Positions 11,241 to 22,543 of a stretch of 40,230 bases of DNA are shown here, one piece after another. Positions within the stretch are counted from its first letter, which is position 1. Each line of letters starts with the position of its first letter. The stretch lies in assembly GCF_000340215.1 (NCBI RefSeq), contig NW_006921547.1, forward strand, positions 865,324-905,553. The letters are read 5' to 3'. The notes under the pieces were generated by a model. That model did no database searches. It was not told the DNA's origin and saw nothing but the letters and a program-made list of their open reading frames with translations. A program made the translations under genes and the position numbers. The DNA is from Pseudocercospora fijiensis CIRAD86. Its lineage: Eukaryota; Ascomycota; Dothideomycetes; Mycosphaerellales; Mycosphaerellaceae.

Positions 11241-11936
11241 TCTCTATAACATTTAATCGTATAGTTAAATAAGTAGATATAGGCCGGTTGACTAAGTAGA
11301 TAGCGCTTAAATAAGATTGAATAGCGAGCGACTAGCGTAGCACTAAATAAACAGATAGCCTATTATATATAATAGCGTATAATCTAGGTTTATTACTTTA
11401 TCGACTTTGCTAGACTAGCGTCGAGAATAGTAGGATTCTATTATACTATTATTGTTCTATATACTTAGAATAACAAAATTGCTATATAGTACTAACCTCT
11501 CTTTATTCGGAAGCTGTACTATACTATTAGAGATAGAGCCTCGTAGTATAGGTAGAAATCTCGACCTATAAAGTCGGAAATTAGTATCTCGGAAGAGGCG
11601 TTCTCTACTACTATATATAGCGATCTATATTTACTCGGAGCTATAGAATACCGCTAGATATTCTATTACACTATCTACTTAATATATAGATCACTATAGC
11701 TCTTAACCCTTATATATACTATAGGGTTATCGAGGACGATAACGAGGTAGACTAACTTTACTTAATAGGCCCTAAATTCTTTATATAGTTAACTACTTAA
11801 GTAACGAAATTATTACGTAGTTGTATAAGCTAGAAGGACTATAATTGATTGAATAAAGACGTTATTACTTATTTATATGCTTATATAATTATTTATATAA
11901 TTCAATATTATAGAGACTGTTTCTATAATCGTAGTA
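11241..11936. other. Region between convergent gene ends
   Basis: Lies between the ends of the large plus-strand gene and the minus-strand gene. A/T-rich with short partial frames on the plus strand (around 11690-11800) that I cannot link to either gene. No RNA gene, promoter or repeat recognised. Confidence 0.35.
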
Positions 11937-13400
11937 TTATATACCTAATCTAAGAACATTACCTTTAAGTAGCGTCGGGTTCTCTTCCTCTATCGATACT
12001 TTATATAGAGTAGCCGTATCCTCTTCTATTACTAGTAGCTCGCGTTCCTTCGCTATACTTAGTCGCTATAGTACGACGAGCGTAATATCGTTATCGTATG
12101 CCTCCTCCCCTTCTAGAAGTTCGATTAGAGTTATATCTACTATATCGTTCGCTAGGTAGGCGATGCTATAGCGCTACTAATATATAATTGTTCCTAAGAC
12201 TTTAACGTTACCTTCGAGGTTAAATGCCCCGATTCCGATCTCGTACTCTATCTCGCTATATAGTAGTTTAAGGTTATAGCGAAGCGCCTTAATATCCGCT
12301 ATCGTAACGTTAAAGTCCGGTAGATAGTAATAAACTAAGAAGCGATACTATATCGATAGCTAAGTTTTCTTATCGAGTCTATACCGAGTATAACGCTTAA
12401 GGCTAAATATACCTTTATTCTTATTACTTAGATCGGTAATAATCTAATATAAATACTAGTACTTCCTACAATCCGGCGACCGTAGCTACGCCGCGCGAGA
12501 AACTAGAACATTATATATAAAACCGCCGTATACGAGTACGACCGATATTAAGTAAAATCTAGTATATACCGCTAATCTATCCGCACTTTGCTATACGTCT
12601 TTTAACTACCGCCGATCCTTATCTCGTATATCCTAGAGTCTAGAACGTAAGGTCTATATAAACCGGAAATATACGAGGGCGACGTCGTAGAGTCGTAGAG
12701 GTACTAACGCCGAGCTACGATACCCGAAGAATGTATTATAATAACTTAAGTAGAGGTTGTCTACTAGGTGCTTAACGAATAGCAATTAGTCGTATATAGA
12801 TCGCGACTACTACCTTAGTATACTCTCCGAGCTTAAGTTAATATATTCGTCGAGCCTCCTTTAACTACGTTCTCTATCGCATAGGTAAAGGTTATTCCCG
12901 AGACTATATAGCGGTCTAAATGCGGCTAACAATTATACTATCGTACTAGGCCTACTATTATTATAGCTACTCGTATTAATTAATACCTTATAAGACGTCT
13001 CCTATAGTATATTCTCGGGCGTCGGCGCTAGCCGCTAAGGACAATAAGGTAGTAAGTAACTACCTTATATAATCGAGAGTATACGGATATATATCGTTAA
13101 ACTCCGTACCGGCAATAACGAGAAGTAGCGTTTGCGCTTCTTAATAGGTAAAGGAGGATCCGACTTCGTCTTAATTACGACCTCGCTAAACCGGAGACTA
13201 GGCCGTATACTCGCTATTGCTATCCGAACCGCTTCGTCGCCGTAGTTAGTAAGTATAGGTATATATAATAAGGGTCGCAATTCGGGACTACCGTTAATAT
13301 AGAGAGCGACTAGGACCGCCGTATATATCTAATCCTACGCGATAGTTCGAGTCTAACTATCGATACCGAACCCCGCCGGCTAGCGCTTGTATTATATCTA
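11937..13400 (-). pseudogene. Unrecognised minus-strand gene relic (~480 codons)
   Basis: One minus-strand frame runs from about 13400 to a TAA at 11937-11939 and is broken only by TAG/TAA codons that would once have been Gln or Trp. A 71-codon fully open part lies at 13065-13280, reading ALYINGSPELRPLLYIPILT just upstream and into it. Further along are a basic stretch (IKKRKRYFSL) and an acidic C-terminal third with LLEGEEAYDNDITL and VIEEDTATLYKVSIEEENPT. I recognise no family, signal peptide or membrane segment. The start is uncertain; the frame remains readable to about 13400. It is divergent from the SNF2 gene that begins near 13926, so the two may have shared the 13400-13925 promoter region. 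Confidence 0.7.
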
Positions 13401-13925
13401 CTACTCCCTATCTATACTATAGTTATAAGCAACCTAGACTTTATAGTCTCTATACCTAACGTTTACTAGGTAGCGTAGGATTTAATCCTTTAGCTCGATC
13501 GATAGTTCGGAGAATAATATCCTCGCCTTAATTAGATAGTAGTATAAGGTTGTTATAGTAAGTAGCAATAATAAGCGTTTAATAGAACTTTAGGTGCGTA
13601 CCTAAAATTTCCTTACGTCCTACCTTATATAACCTTATATAACCTTATAGGCTATTACCTAATACTAGTGCGGGTAAGCGTTAAAAGTAAATATCGCTAT
13701 TAGACGCGGGATATGCCGCTAGCGGCAAACACGTAGTCCGTACGTAATATAACTTTTCTTCTTTTACAAACCTACTCCCTCTTCTTAACTTAAATATTAA
13801 TATTAACCTTCCGTAGTACTTACTATTACTAGTACTAGAATAGGTATATACCTAAAGTTTCTTTAAAAACACTAATAGTTGAACTATTTTCGAAAGAAAC
13901 ATATTACTATAATCGCGAAAAAACT
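13401..13925. promoter_or_regulatory. Divergent intergenic region with two family 1 palindromes
   Basis: Separates the starts of the minus-strand gene and the SNF2 gene. It holds a single family 1 palindrome at 13589-13606 (TTTAGGTGCGTACCTAAA) and a half copy at about 13839-13860. A promoter role is inferred only from gene orientation. Confidence 0.4.
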
Positions 13926-14414
13926 ATAGCTATAAGTTCCCTACTTATCCCTAGCGCGCGTAAGCGCAAATTAGGTACTAGTCCGCTAAGCGACCCGCCC
14001 TAAACCCCGACGTCTACTACTAAGAAGCAGTATACCCTACTACTTAGCCTCGGCGATCCTTCCCCGAAAGAATCGCTAGTAAAGAAGGCTAAGACCGCTA
14101 ATACGCCTAAGAAGTTAACTAAAGCTAAGTAGGATAAGACTATCGGTATAGAGATAGACTAAGATAAGCTTAACCTAGCCGAGTAGAGGTTTAAGGAAGG
14201 TCGCGTTAATAGCTTTAAGGCTATTATAGATAAGACCCGCGGCGTAGTAACAGCCCTATCCTATAGTTAAGGTGTCTATATAGCCGCCTACTCCTCTAGA
14301 TCTATTAAGAACGAGACTACTATAGGAGCTATAGAGATCCTAGTCGGCGACTAGTTCGTACGTATAATAACGAAGCTCGAGCTAGCGTTTAAGTATTTCT
14401 ACTTATATCGCGTC

Positions 14415-14738
14415 GTAAGTATAATAGGCCTAAGTATACCCCCTTTTTTTTATTCTTTTTTTCCTTTACCGTTATATCGATTCTACTTAAAAGATAAAAC
14501 TTTAGGTATATACCTATTCTACGCGTTAAATAGGTGCGTACCTAAAGTTTCTTTAAAACACTACGATTTAGGTATACGCCTTAAGTTAACTCTAAAGATG
14601 AAACTTTAGGTATATACCTATTCTACGTATTAAATAGATACGTACCTAAAGTTTCTTCGAAGGTTTATAATTTAGATATACGCCTAAAGTTTCTATATTC
14701 TCAATTCTCCTCTTTAGAATAGTACTAAGTTATTATAG
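14415..14738 (+). other. Intron 1 of SNF2 relic with two palindrome pairs
   Basis: Donor GTAAGT at 14415, branch-like TACTAAG and acceptor TATTATAG ending at 14738 (TAG from an expected CAG). Removal joins the frame in phase 0 (…YLYRV / RIFSKYES…). Inside lie family 1 double palindromes at about 14490-14541 and 14600-14652, plus two decayed copies near 14570-14585 and 14670-14690. Confidence 0.75.
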
Positions 14739-16242
14739 CGAATATTTAGTAAATACGAGAGCGCGTCGGCTAAGTACGCTAGACCCCTAGCGGGCATTCG
14801 CCGCAAGGCTAGACCGACTAAGCGCAAGGGCAAATAGCCCGTTTTATTAGAATACGTTAGCGATAGCGAAGACGCCTAAGGTTTAGACGATATAGTAGAG
14901 TAAGACCCTAATAACGACGTCGATAAGATAGATATCGACGAGAAAGATAACGGTAACTAGTAGAGCTACCGACTCTAGCTTACGCCGAATAAGATCCTTA
15001 AGACTATCTCTAGCTTTACTAAAGGCTAGATTAAGGTTAAGAGTATAATCGCGGAGGACGACGACGTCGTAGATTGCGCCCTTTCCGGCCCGCGCTATCC
15101 TAACACCGTTAAGGGTAACCTAAAGTATATAGCCTTTATCTATATCCGCGCCGTATAGAAGATAAAGGTTATTCTAGACTCCCTCGATCCTATAATCGAT
15201 CGGCTAGATCTAGCGTATATTCCTACGTTCTTCGTAGGCACTTCTACTATACTTTATAAACCTGCTCTCTAGCTAGTCTACCTAGTCCTAGAGCTAGATA
15301 TTTGCGGAGAAGACCTCTATCGAGGACTACTACTCTTATACCTATATAATAAGATAAAGAATAAGAACAATAATAATAACGCGGTTAACCTATTACTCGA
15401 GCCGATAAAGATCTCCCGCGTCGCTACTACTACTATCCCGGTCTATATTAACCCGAAAGCTAGCTAAGTAAATACTAAGGAGTAGGACGAGCGTATAGGC
15501 AATATTATAGAGCAGTTGCTAGACCTCGCTAAGAAGGGTCTCTACGATAGATCTACTACTACGGAGATACGGCGTATATAAGCTAATACCGACCCGGATA
15601 CTACGCTTAAGACCTTCGATATTTTGTCTAAGCGCGGTAATATAAATCTAGAGACTAGCCTACGCCTAGATAACTTTGCTAATAACGAGGCGCGCATTAC
15701 CTATATTAATAACATTATTAACACTACCGGTAGCGTACGTCTATATCTATAGCTATTTAGCGATCCTACTAAGATCGAGCGCTTAGAGTTCGATACCGTA
15801 ATATCTAAGGTTAACGTAAGCGACGTATAAGCCTTTTAATAGTAGTACGCCGAAGACACTAATAACAAGCGTACTAGCGCCTATAATACCGATAGTACCC
15901 TAGTTATCGATAGTAAGATATTTACGCTTATTAACTCCGCTATAAACTAGAAGAGCGCTAAGGTACCTACGTTCGAGGACGCCTACGCTACGCTCGGCGT
16001 TATACCCGAAACGTTAAGTATACTAGACGGCTTTACTAAGTTAGGATTTAAGGCTATATACTACGGGCTAAGCTTGTAGCCTTAGTAGGTATCTAGTGCT
16101 ACGTACCTTAAGCGTATAATACTCTCTCCCGCTCGGTTCGCTATTATAGGCGACGACGTTAGCCTTAGTAAGACTATTTAGGTCCTCGTAACGATCTACG
16201 AAATAGCGAAAGAGACTACCTACTAGATTAAGGTCTACGATA

Positions 16243-16406
16243 GTAAGTTTTCCCTACGATTTATTACAAAACTTTAGGTACGTACCTATTCTTACGAGAT
16301 TTAGGTACGTACCTAAAGTTTTATTATTTCCGATCGTTATAATCTTTAGGTATATACCTAAAGTTCCTTCCTACTAACGAAACTTTTACTAACTTCTTAT
16401 ATATAG
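16243..16406 (+). other. Intron 2 of SNF2 relic with family 1 palindrome pair
   Basis: Donor GTAAGT at 16243, branch TACTAAC near 16387, acceptor TATATATAG ending at 16406. Splicing restores the frame in phase 1 between motif I and the following exon. Contains a palindrome pair at about 16266-16322 and a single palindrome at 16341-16362. Confidence 0.8.
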
Positions 16407-17829
16407 ATAAGGTCCGTACCCGTATAAGCGTCGTAATAAATATAGCTACTACGAAGTACCTAGAAGCCTATCGCGACTAGTTTCTCCCTAACTAAGCGCC
16501 TAAGAAGCGAGATATTATCGAGAAGATATAAGCGAGCGACGAGGCATTTAATCGTAAAGTATCTATACGCTTAGCTATATCGACTCTTAGTCTACGCCCT
16601 AAGTACCGCCTACCGATTATCGTCTACCTACTAAATAGTCTTATAGCTTAGCTTACTAATACCGGTATATACTTCTACGATCTAGATAGTAACCGTTCTA
16701 AGTATATCTATATATATATGTTCTATTTACTCGGTATTAAGAAGAATTAGCGAGATAATTAGTTTGCCGAGTCTATACCTATCTCTACGAACCTCGAGGC
16801 TTTAAAGAGTTAGTTAGCCTCTTAGAGCGGCGATAATAAACAAATATCGCGAAATCTAGTACTTACTACCTACTAAGTACTGCCTAGATAGATCCTCGAG
16901 GTCGGATAGACCGTTAGGGTCTCTAAGAAGCGTACTATAGCTTATAACGAAGATAATAAGGACGCCGACGGCTAAGCGGGCGATATCTTAGACGACGAGG
17001 ATAGAGGTACTACGCTTACCGACCTCTAGTAGGCGGAGCTTATAATATTAAACGTCCTACTTATCCTAGAAGACTCGTTCTCTCTTATCGCGGCCGACGA
17101 GGGTTATACGGTAGGCAACCCTAAGGCAAACTAAACCGACGTACTATATAAGTTGCGTCTATAGAATAGTATAGCTATTATCTCGGCTACGGTTATTTGT
17201 AACTATATATATAATATAGTATCGATTATCCGCTTTAGTTAGCGCTAAGTTAAGAACCTCCTAGATTTAGGTTCTAGTATTAAGAAGAATAGCCTAGACG
17301 TTAAGGAATATAGACGTCTATCTTATAAGTTCGAGACACTCTACGACCGTAACTAGAGTAAGATTCTAGATACCCTATATAGGCTTACGGGCTGCCCGAA
17401 TCTCCTACTTAACCGGTACTACTTAGCCGCGCTCTATCCTAAAGCGATCTATAAGGCGATAGGTAGTACGGCTAATATCGGCTTCGTAATACTACTACTT
17501 CTAAGTCTAGTCTAAATCCGCTATATTAAGGGCTAAATACTTATAGCGAATAGCGTCGACTATCGTATCGGCGCCGATATCCTACCTATATACTTCTATA
17601 ATATCGAGATTCGTATAGACAATACTAGCTATACGATCTATAATATAGCCTATAGGTAGTTTACTAATACGGTAGAGACTAAGCGTCTCTATACTATAAA
17701 CGAAGACGATAAGACCGGTTACGCTACTAGCCTACGCCGTTAGCTTATACTAACCTCTAATAACCCTATTAGCTCGGTTATACTAAGACGCCGCTTAGAT
17801 ACGAGTACTAAGCTTATTAACTTACTATA

Positions 17830-17926
17830 AGTTTTCTAAAACTTTAGGTATATACCTTTTTTAGCTATAGTTTAGGTATATACCTAAAGTTTCTATAATT
17901 TAGATATTACTAACCTTTTATTATAG
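17830..17926 (+). other. Intron 3 of SNF2 relic with family 1 palindrome pair
   Basis: Acceptor TTATTATAG ends at 17926 after branch-like TACTAAC. The donor is damaged (GTTTTC near 17830). A palindrome pair fills 17838-17893. The reading frame resumes right after the acceptor. Confidence 0.65.
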
Positions 17927-19038
17927 GACTAATAGCTCTATCGACCCTTTTACGTATATTTATATATCGCTTAAGGGTAACCTCTAAACGCTGCCGCCCT
18001 CCGATCGATTTAGCTATCTTAACTTCCTCTACCGCCTATCGCCGAAGTATTATACCTTCCTAGAAATCTTCCGTAACGTCGTACTTATCTAGTTACTAAA
18101 ACTCGTAGTCTAGGCCTACGAACCTATCTCTCTCTTAATTATCGAGGCTATATACGGCCTACTCTAGATCGAATATATTATAATCCGCGCTAGTATTAGT
18201 AATCGTAGCCGCGTCTTAGCCGAGCGCGCTTTCCTAAACGACCCTAACGTTTACGTTATAATTATATCGTCGCGTATAGGCGCCGAGTCCGCTAACTACT
18301 AGAAGGTAGCTCGCTATATAGTTATACTCGACGCCGTCTCGTTCCGTATTAAGCTTTAAGCTAGCGGTCGACTTTACCGTATAGGCTAAGAATACCTAGT
18401 AACGGTCTATATCTTAAATATTAACGAAACTATCGATTAGGCCTTATAGTATAAATACGAAGTACGGTTCCTTAAGCAGATTCGCTCTATCTATACCCTT
18501 AGCCTAGAAGATATAGAGGTTATTATACGAGACTATCTATTCTAAAATAATAATACTAAATAGCGCGAGAACGACGCCGCGGAGGCGCTAACTAGTCTCG
18601 TTCGAGAGTCTATCGAGACGCGTATCTATACGGTTATAGCCGACGCCCTACTATATACTATATATAGCGTACGCTCCCCTCGTACTAACGTCTCTTAGTA
18701 CGATATTAAGGATCCTATAGCGAAGAACCTATTGCCTAACGAGACGCTATACCGTTTAGTATATAGTAGCGCGGTTACCCGTAAGGTTATCGGATAGGTT
18801 TAGGAGAAGAGTAACCTAGACAACTACCCTAATCTCGTTAACGAGGACCTAGACCTCGCCGAAGTAGATAAGCTTAACGTTAAGCTAGTCGCTAAGTACG
18901 TCGAGGACCGCTAGTACCTCTAGCGTAAGACTAGGCCCTTAGTTATCGACTAAGATAAGGTTAATAGACTCGTATAGTATTACGCCGACTAGCTTACGCG
19001 TATAGATACCGTAAAGCTAGCGTACTTAAGCAGAACCG

Positions 19039-19147
19039 GTATATTCTACTATTAAAACTTTAGGTATATACCTATTATTATACTCTTTAGATATATACCT
19101 AAAGTTTCTTTTAAATATTTCTAAGTTAATACTAATAATAATTATAG
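19039..19147 (+). other. Intron 4 of SNF2 relic with family 1 palindrome pair
   Basis: Donor GTATAT at 19039, acceptor ATTATAG ending at 19147, with a weak branch site (ATACTAATA). A palindrome pair fills about 19053-19108. The downstream exon frame is readable. Confidence 0.65.
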
Positions 19148-20240
19148 ATATCGTATCCTAGTTCTACCGCTAGGTCGACTCGCTATCCGACTATATCCTT
19201 AACGGCCTTGCTTACGTAGTAGAGTAGGATAGTATAGTAGTCCCTCTATAGCTTCGATAAGAGAGATCTCCGTTCTCCCTAATATAGACTACCCCTCCTA
19301 TAGAAGATAACGAAGAGTAGCCGCCCTAGAAGCCTAACCTATTATCCCTCGGCGAGGAGGTTAAGAATAGTATTATTAATAGTAAGAAGAACGAATTAGT
19401 TACTACGGTAAACTAGAAACTAAACGCTATAAAGGCGACCGACCTAGCCTACGCTAAGGTTCGAAAGAGTCTACGCGAGCTTTAGAGCCTTATTAGAGAG
19501 TAGGAGGACTACGAGGATTAACTAATAGTATTTAAGGAGCGCTAGGCGGAGAAGGTAGCCGTAGCGTAGAAGAAAGCTTATATATTACTACTGCCGCTAG
19601 ATAGTCCTCTACTATCTCTATCGCTACCTCTACCTTCCCTATTCCTAGGTACGGTAAATAGCGATTTACTACTTCCTCTACCTCCGAGCCTACGGCTAGC
19701 TACGGTTAACGATAATCTACTATATAATCCTTTACCGTCTCTAAGTATTAACGATAATCTACTACGTAATCCTTCGCCGTCTTTAAGTAATAGCGAACTT
19801 ACTAATCGCTTAGATATACTACCTACTCCTCTACCTACTCCCTTATCCGGACCCCTAGAGCCGACCGCTTAGGAGATCGCTACTACTATCTTAAATACTA
19901 GAGGTCTACGTAATAAGTTTATTATTATAAACCTACCTAGTTCGCTACCCGTACCTAATAGTACCTAGGCGGCTAGCGAGATAGCGTTCGTAGCTAGATT
20001 CGATCGGTTAAGTACGTAGGAGCGAGTTTAGGCGTACGATTACTTATAGGATCTATCGGGCGGTAGTTACTAGAAGTAAGGCAAGAACCTATTTAATAAG
20101 TAGTAGAGCATTCGGTAATATAGTTATCGGTAATATAGTTAAAGCTAGTTCGTAGTAGTAGATATCTCTCCTCTCCTATATTATATATATATATATCTAC
20201 TAGTTAGTAGCTTAGGGCGGAAATGCGTCTATAGTAATAA

Positions 20241-20357
20241 AAGTTTAGGTATATACCTAAAGTCTCTTCCTATACTAACGTAGTATTAAAGTATCTATCT
20301 TAAAAAATATATATATTGTCTATATTAGCGAAAGTTTAGGTATATACTAAAAGTTTC
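20241..20357. repeat. Two single family 1 palindromes after the SNF2 relic
   Basis: TTTAGGTATATACCTAAA near 20245-20262, and a damaged copy near 20334-20357, each followed by ACTAA(C/T)RTAG. They may mark a decayed 3' intron or further insertions. No family 1 copy was seen beyond this point. Confidence 0.7.
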
Positions 20358-20432
20358 TCCCTCTACTAATATAGTATTAAAGTATCTAATATATATATAT
20401 AATAGCTAGTTAGTTAAAAATTGTCTATAGCT

Positions 20433-20945
20433 ATACGCGAATGCGTTTAGTATATAGCTCGCGTTTAAGATATAGCTCGCTATCGCCTACGAGATATCGT
20501 ATTCGAGATATAGCGAGATATCGCGTTTAAGATATAGCTTACTATCGCCTTCGAGATATCGCGTTCGAGATGTCCGCTATCGCCTATAAGACGTTATATT
20601 CGAGATTTCCGCTCTCGCCTACGAGGTATCGCGTTTAAGATATCGTATCCGAGATATCGTATTCGAGATATCGTATCCGAGATATCGTATTCGAGATATC
20701 GCTCGCTATCGCGTTTAAGATATCGCATTCGAGATATCGCTCGCTATCGTATTTAAGATATCGTATTTTAGATATCGCGTTTTAGATATCGCTCGCTATC
20801 GCCTTTAAGATATCGCATTTAAGATATAGCTCGCTATCGCGGTTCGAGATATCGTATTTTAGATATCGTATTTTAGATATCGTATTTAAGATAGGGCTAC
20901 GCCTTTAAGATATTACGTTCGAGATACAGCTCGCTATCGCCCCCT
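20433..20945. repeat. Degenerate ~24-bp minisatellite, heavily RIP-mutated
   Basis: About 500 bp of alternating TTCGAGATAT/TTTAAGATAT and CGCTCGCTATCGCC segments. The unit matches the cleaner 24-bp array at 21806-22075, with GGGATACGGC changed to GAGATATCGC or similar, so the two arrays are one family at different stages of decay. Confidence 0.8.
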
Positions 20946-21040
20946 TCTATTATAGTAGCTACTTAGAAAGTACCGATAAGTCCTATAAGCTAGCTACTAT
21001 ACTATAAAGTAATATCGGATTTAAGTTGCCTTAGTAGTAG

Positions 21041-21202
21041 GTCGCTTAGGTCGCCTAGGTCGCCTAGGACGCCTAGTACGCCTAGTATACCTAGGACGCC
21101 TAGTACGCCTAGTATACCTAAGACGCCTAGAACGCCTAAGACGCTTAGGACGCCTAGTACGCCTAGGACGCCTAGTATATCTAGGACGCCTAGGTCGCCT
21201 AG
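21041..21202. repeat. 9-bp tandem repeat (GACGCCTAG), 18 units
   Basis: Exactly 162 bp of the 9-bp unit NNCGCCTAG, with RIP-type variants such as TATACCTAG and TATATCTAG. The unit length is a multiple of three, but I see no gene frame around it. Confidence 0.9.
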
Positions 21203-21805
21203 TTAGCTACCTATTTAGCCGTATAACGTAATATCTTAGGGACTTCCGCAGAGGCCGTATATAGTAGAATAATATATTATATATTAATATATAAACGACG
21301 GGACTATACTAAACTACGTATATATATATACGGACGATAGTAAGCGAGATATATAGAGTCGTAGAATAGATCTAAGTAGTAGGAAGGAACCGGAAGGTAG
21401 GGAAGAGCTAAGAGAAATATATTTGCTTAAAAGCGGTTAAACGAGTTCGTATACGTGCGCCGTATAAGTCGGCTAGGAGATAAAGGCGCTATAAGATAGC
21501 GGATAAGCGGGATACGCGTACGCGCTTAGCGCGTAAGGAAGGACCTAAAAATAGAGGTTTACTAAGAAGCTAGTAAGTAGAATATACGTACTTATACTTA
21601 CGCGTCGGACGCGCTAGATAGCCGTAGGGCGGAATACTAAGAAAGAGGCTTTCCTTCTAAGGTATTCTTCTTTCTTTCTTTATAGTTTATCTTATATAGA
21701 TAGTAGCTATATTAATTTAGTGCTCCCTTTAGTTTAGTTTAAAGTTTCGTATATATTCTTACTACTTAGCTACTAACCCTTATACCTTCGTTAATAAGAT
21801 ATTAT
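21203..21805. other. Non-coding spacer between minisatellites
   Basis: A/T-rich and purine-rich sequence with no followable frame, RNA gene or recognised repeat. A pyrimidine-rich stretch lies near 21647-21690. Confidence 0.4.
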
Positions 21806-22080
21806 ATTCGGGATACGGCTCGCTTTCGCTTTTAGGATACGGCTCGCTTTCGCCTTCGGGATATAGCTCGCTTTCGCCTTTAGGATACGGCTCGCTTTCG
21901 CTTTCGAGATACGGCTCGCTTTCGCCTTCGGGATATAGCTCGCTTTCGCCTTCGAAATATAGCTCGCTCTTAGGATACGGCTCGCCCCTAGATTTCGAGA
22001 AGCGGCTCGCCTCTAGATTTCGGAAAGCGGCTCGCTTTTAGGTATCGGAAAGTAGGGCTTACCTCGGTATTCGGCCCGCT
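21806..22080. repeat. 24-bp minisatellite (GGATACGGCTCGCTTTCGCC)
   Basis: About eleven units of a 24-bp repeat, decaying after 21960 into shorter variants that keep GCGGCTCGC. Less mutated relative of the 20433-20945 array. Confidence 0.85.
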
Positions 22081-22543
22081 CTCGGGTATATCTCGGATCC
22101 GGCTCTAACTAGATCCTAGAGCTAAATATTCTAGTATTATAATGTTCGAGTATATAGCGTAGGCGCGGCCGTACGTCCTCTAAATACTAAATAGAGATAT
22201 TAGAATGTTTGCACTAAAACGTTTACTTTCTATTAGTAGACCTCGCCTACGGCCGTAGAATTCGCCCGTAGCCGTTTCTTCTCGTTGCCCCTAAGAGTCG
22301 GTTATATACCTACGTATTATTTATATACGACTCCCTTTACGTCGCTCCTACGTAAAGTTTAGACAATCTACCTTCGCGTCCTAAGTCTCGCTAATCTATC
22401 CTAGCGTAAATATAGCTACTAGACAATCTATTCTTTTTATTAGTAGCTTGTTACTTTATACTATTACCTTACTGTTATAGCAGATTACTAGCCCCTTTAT
22501 TGTATACAAGTATAGGTTTCTTCTTTATAAGTATAACGCGCGT
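22081..22543. other. Upstream region of the 22.5 kb gene, no feature recognised
   Basis: Mixed sequence with somewhat more surviving TpG and CpA than its neighbours. I see no clear coding frame or regulatory motif. A 64-codon minus-strand frame over 22497-22691 lies mostly opposite the next gene and looks like a shadow. Confidence 0.35.

Larger units (their letters stand above)
13926..20168 (+). pseudogene. SNF2-family helicase/ATPase relic, five exons, both lobes
   Basis: Inferred exons are about 13926-14414, 14739-16242, 16407-17829, 17927-19038 and 19148-20168 (near 1850 codons). The N-lobe shows motif I at 16152-16178 (DDVSLSKTI, expected DDVGLGKTI), an LVLTTY segment near 16857, motif II at 17093-17107 (ADEGY, expected DEGH), then NPKA, and a motif III-like ISATVICN near 17184. 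The C-lobe shows motif VI at 18360-18389 (ASGRLYRIG then stop, expected QASGRLHRIGQ) after ISSRIGAE. The N-terminus is Lys-rich; the tail has a predicted coiled coil (about 19440-19590) and a Pro/Ser-rich repeat region. SNF2 proteins are ATP-driven DNA translocases acting on chromatin. Each inferred intron carries family 1 palindromes. RIP has changed the catalytic Gly residues and added dozens of stops, so it is dead. The family call is firm; the exact role is unknown. Confidence 0.85.

Noticed and set aside
14430..14470. T-rich run considered as a retrotransposon poly(A)/poly(T) tail
   Set aside because: It sits inside an inferred intron with good splice sites, and no retrotransposon coding sequence is nearby.
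20433..20945. Possible CRISPR array suggested by regularly repeated segments
   Set aside because: Units are contiguous with no unique spacers, and the organism signals are fungal. It is a decayed minisatellite.
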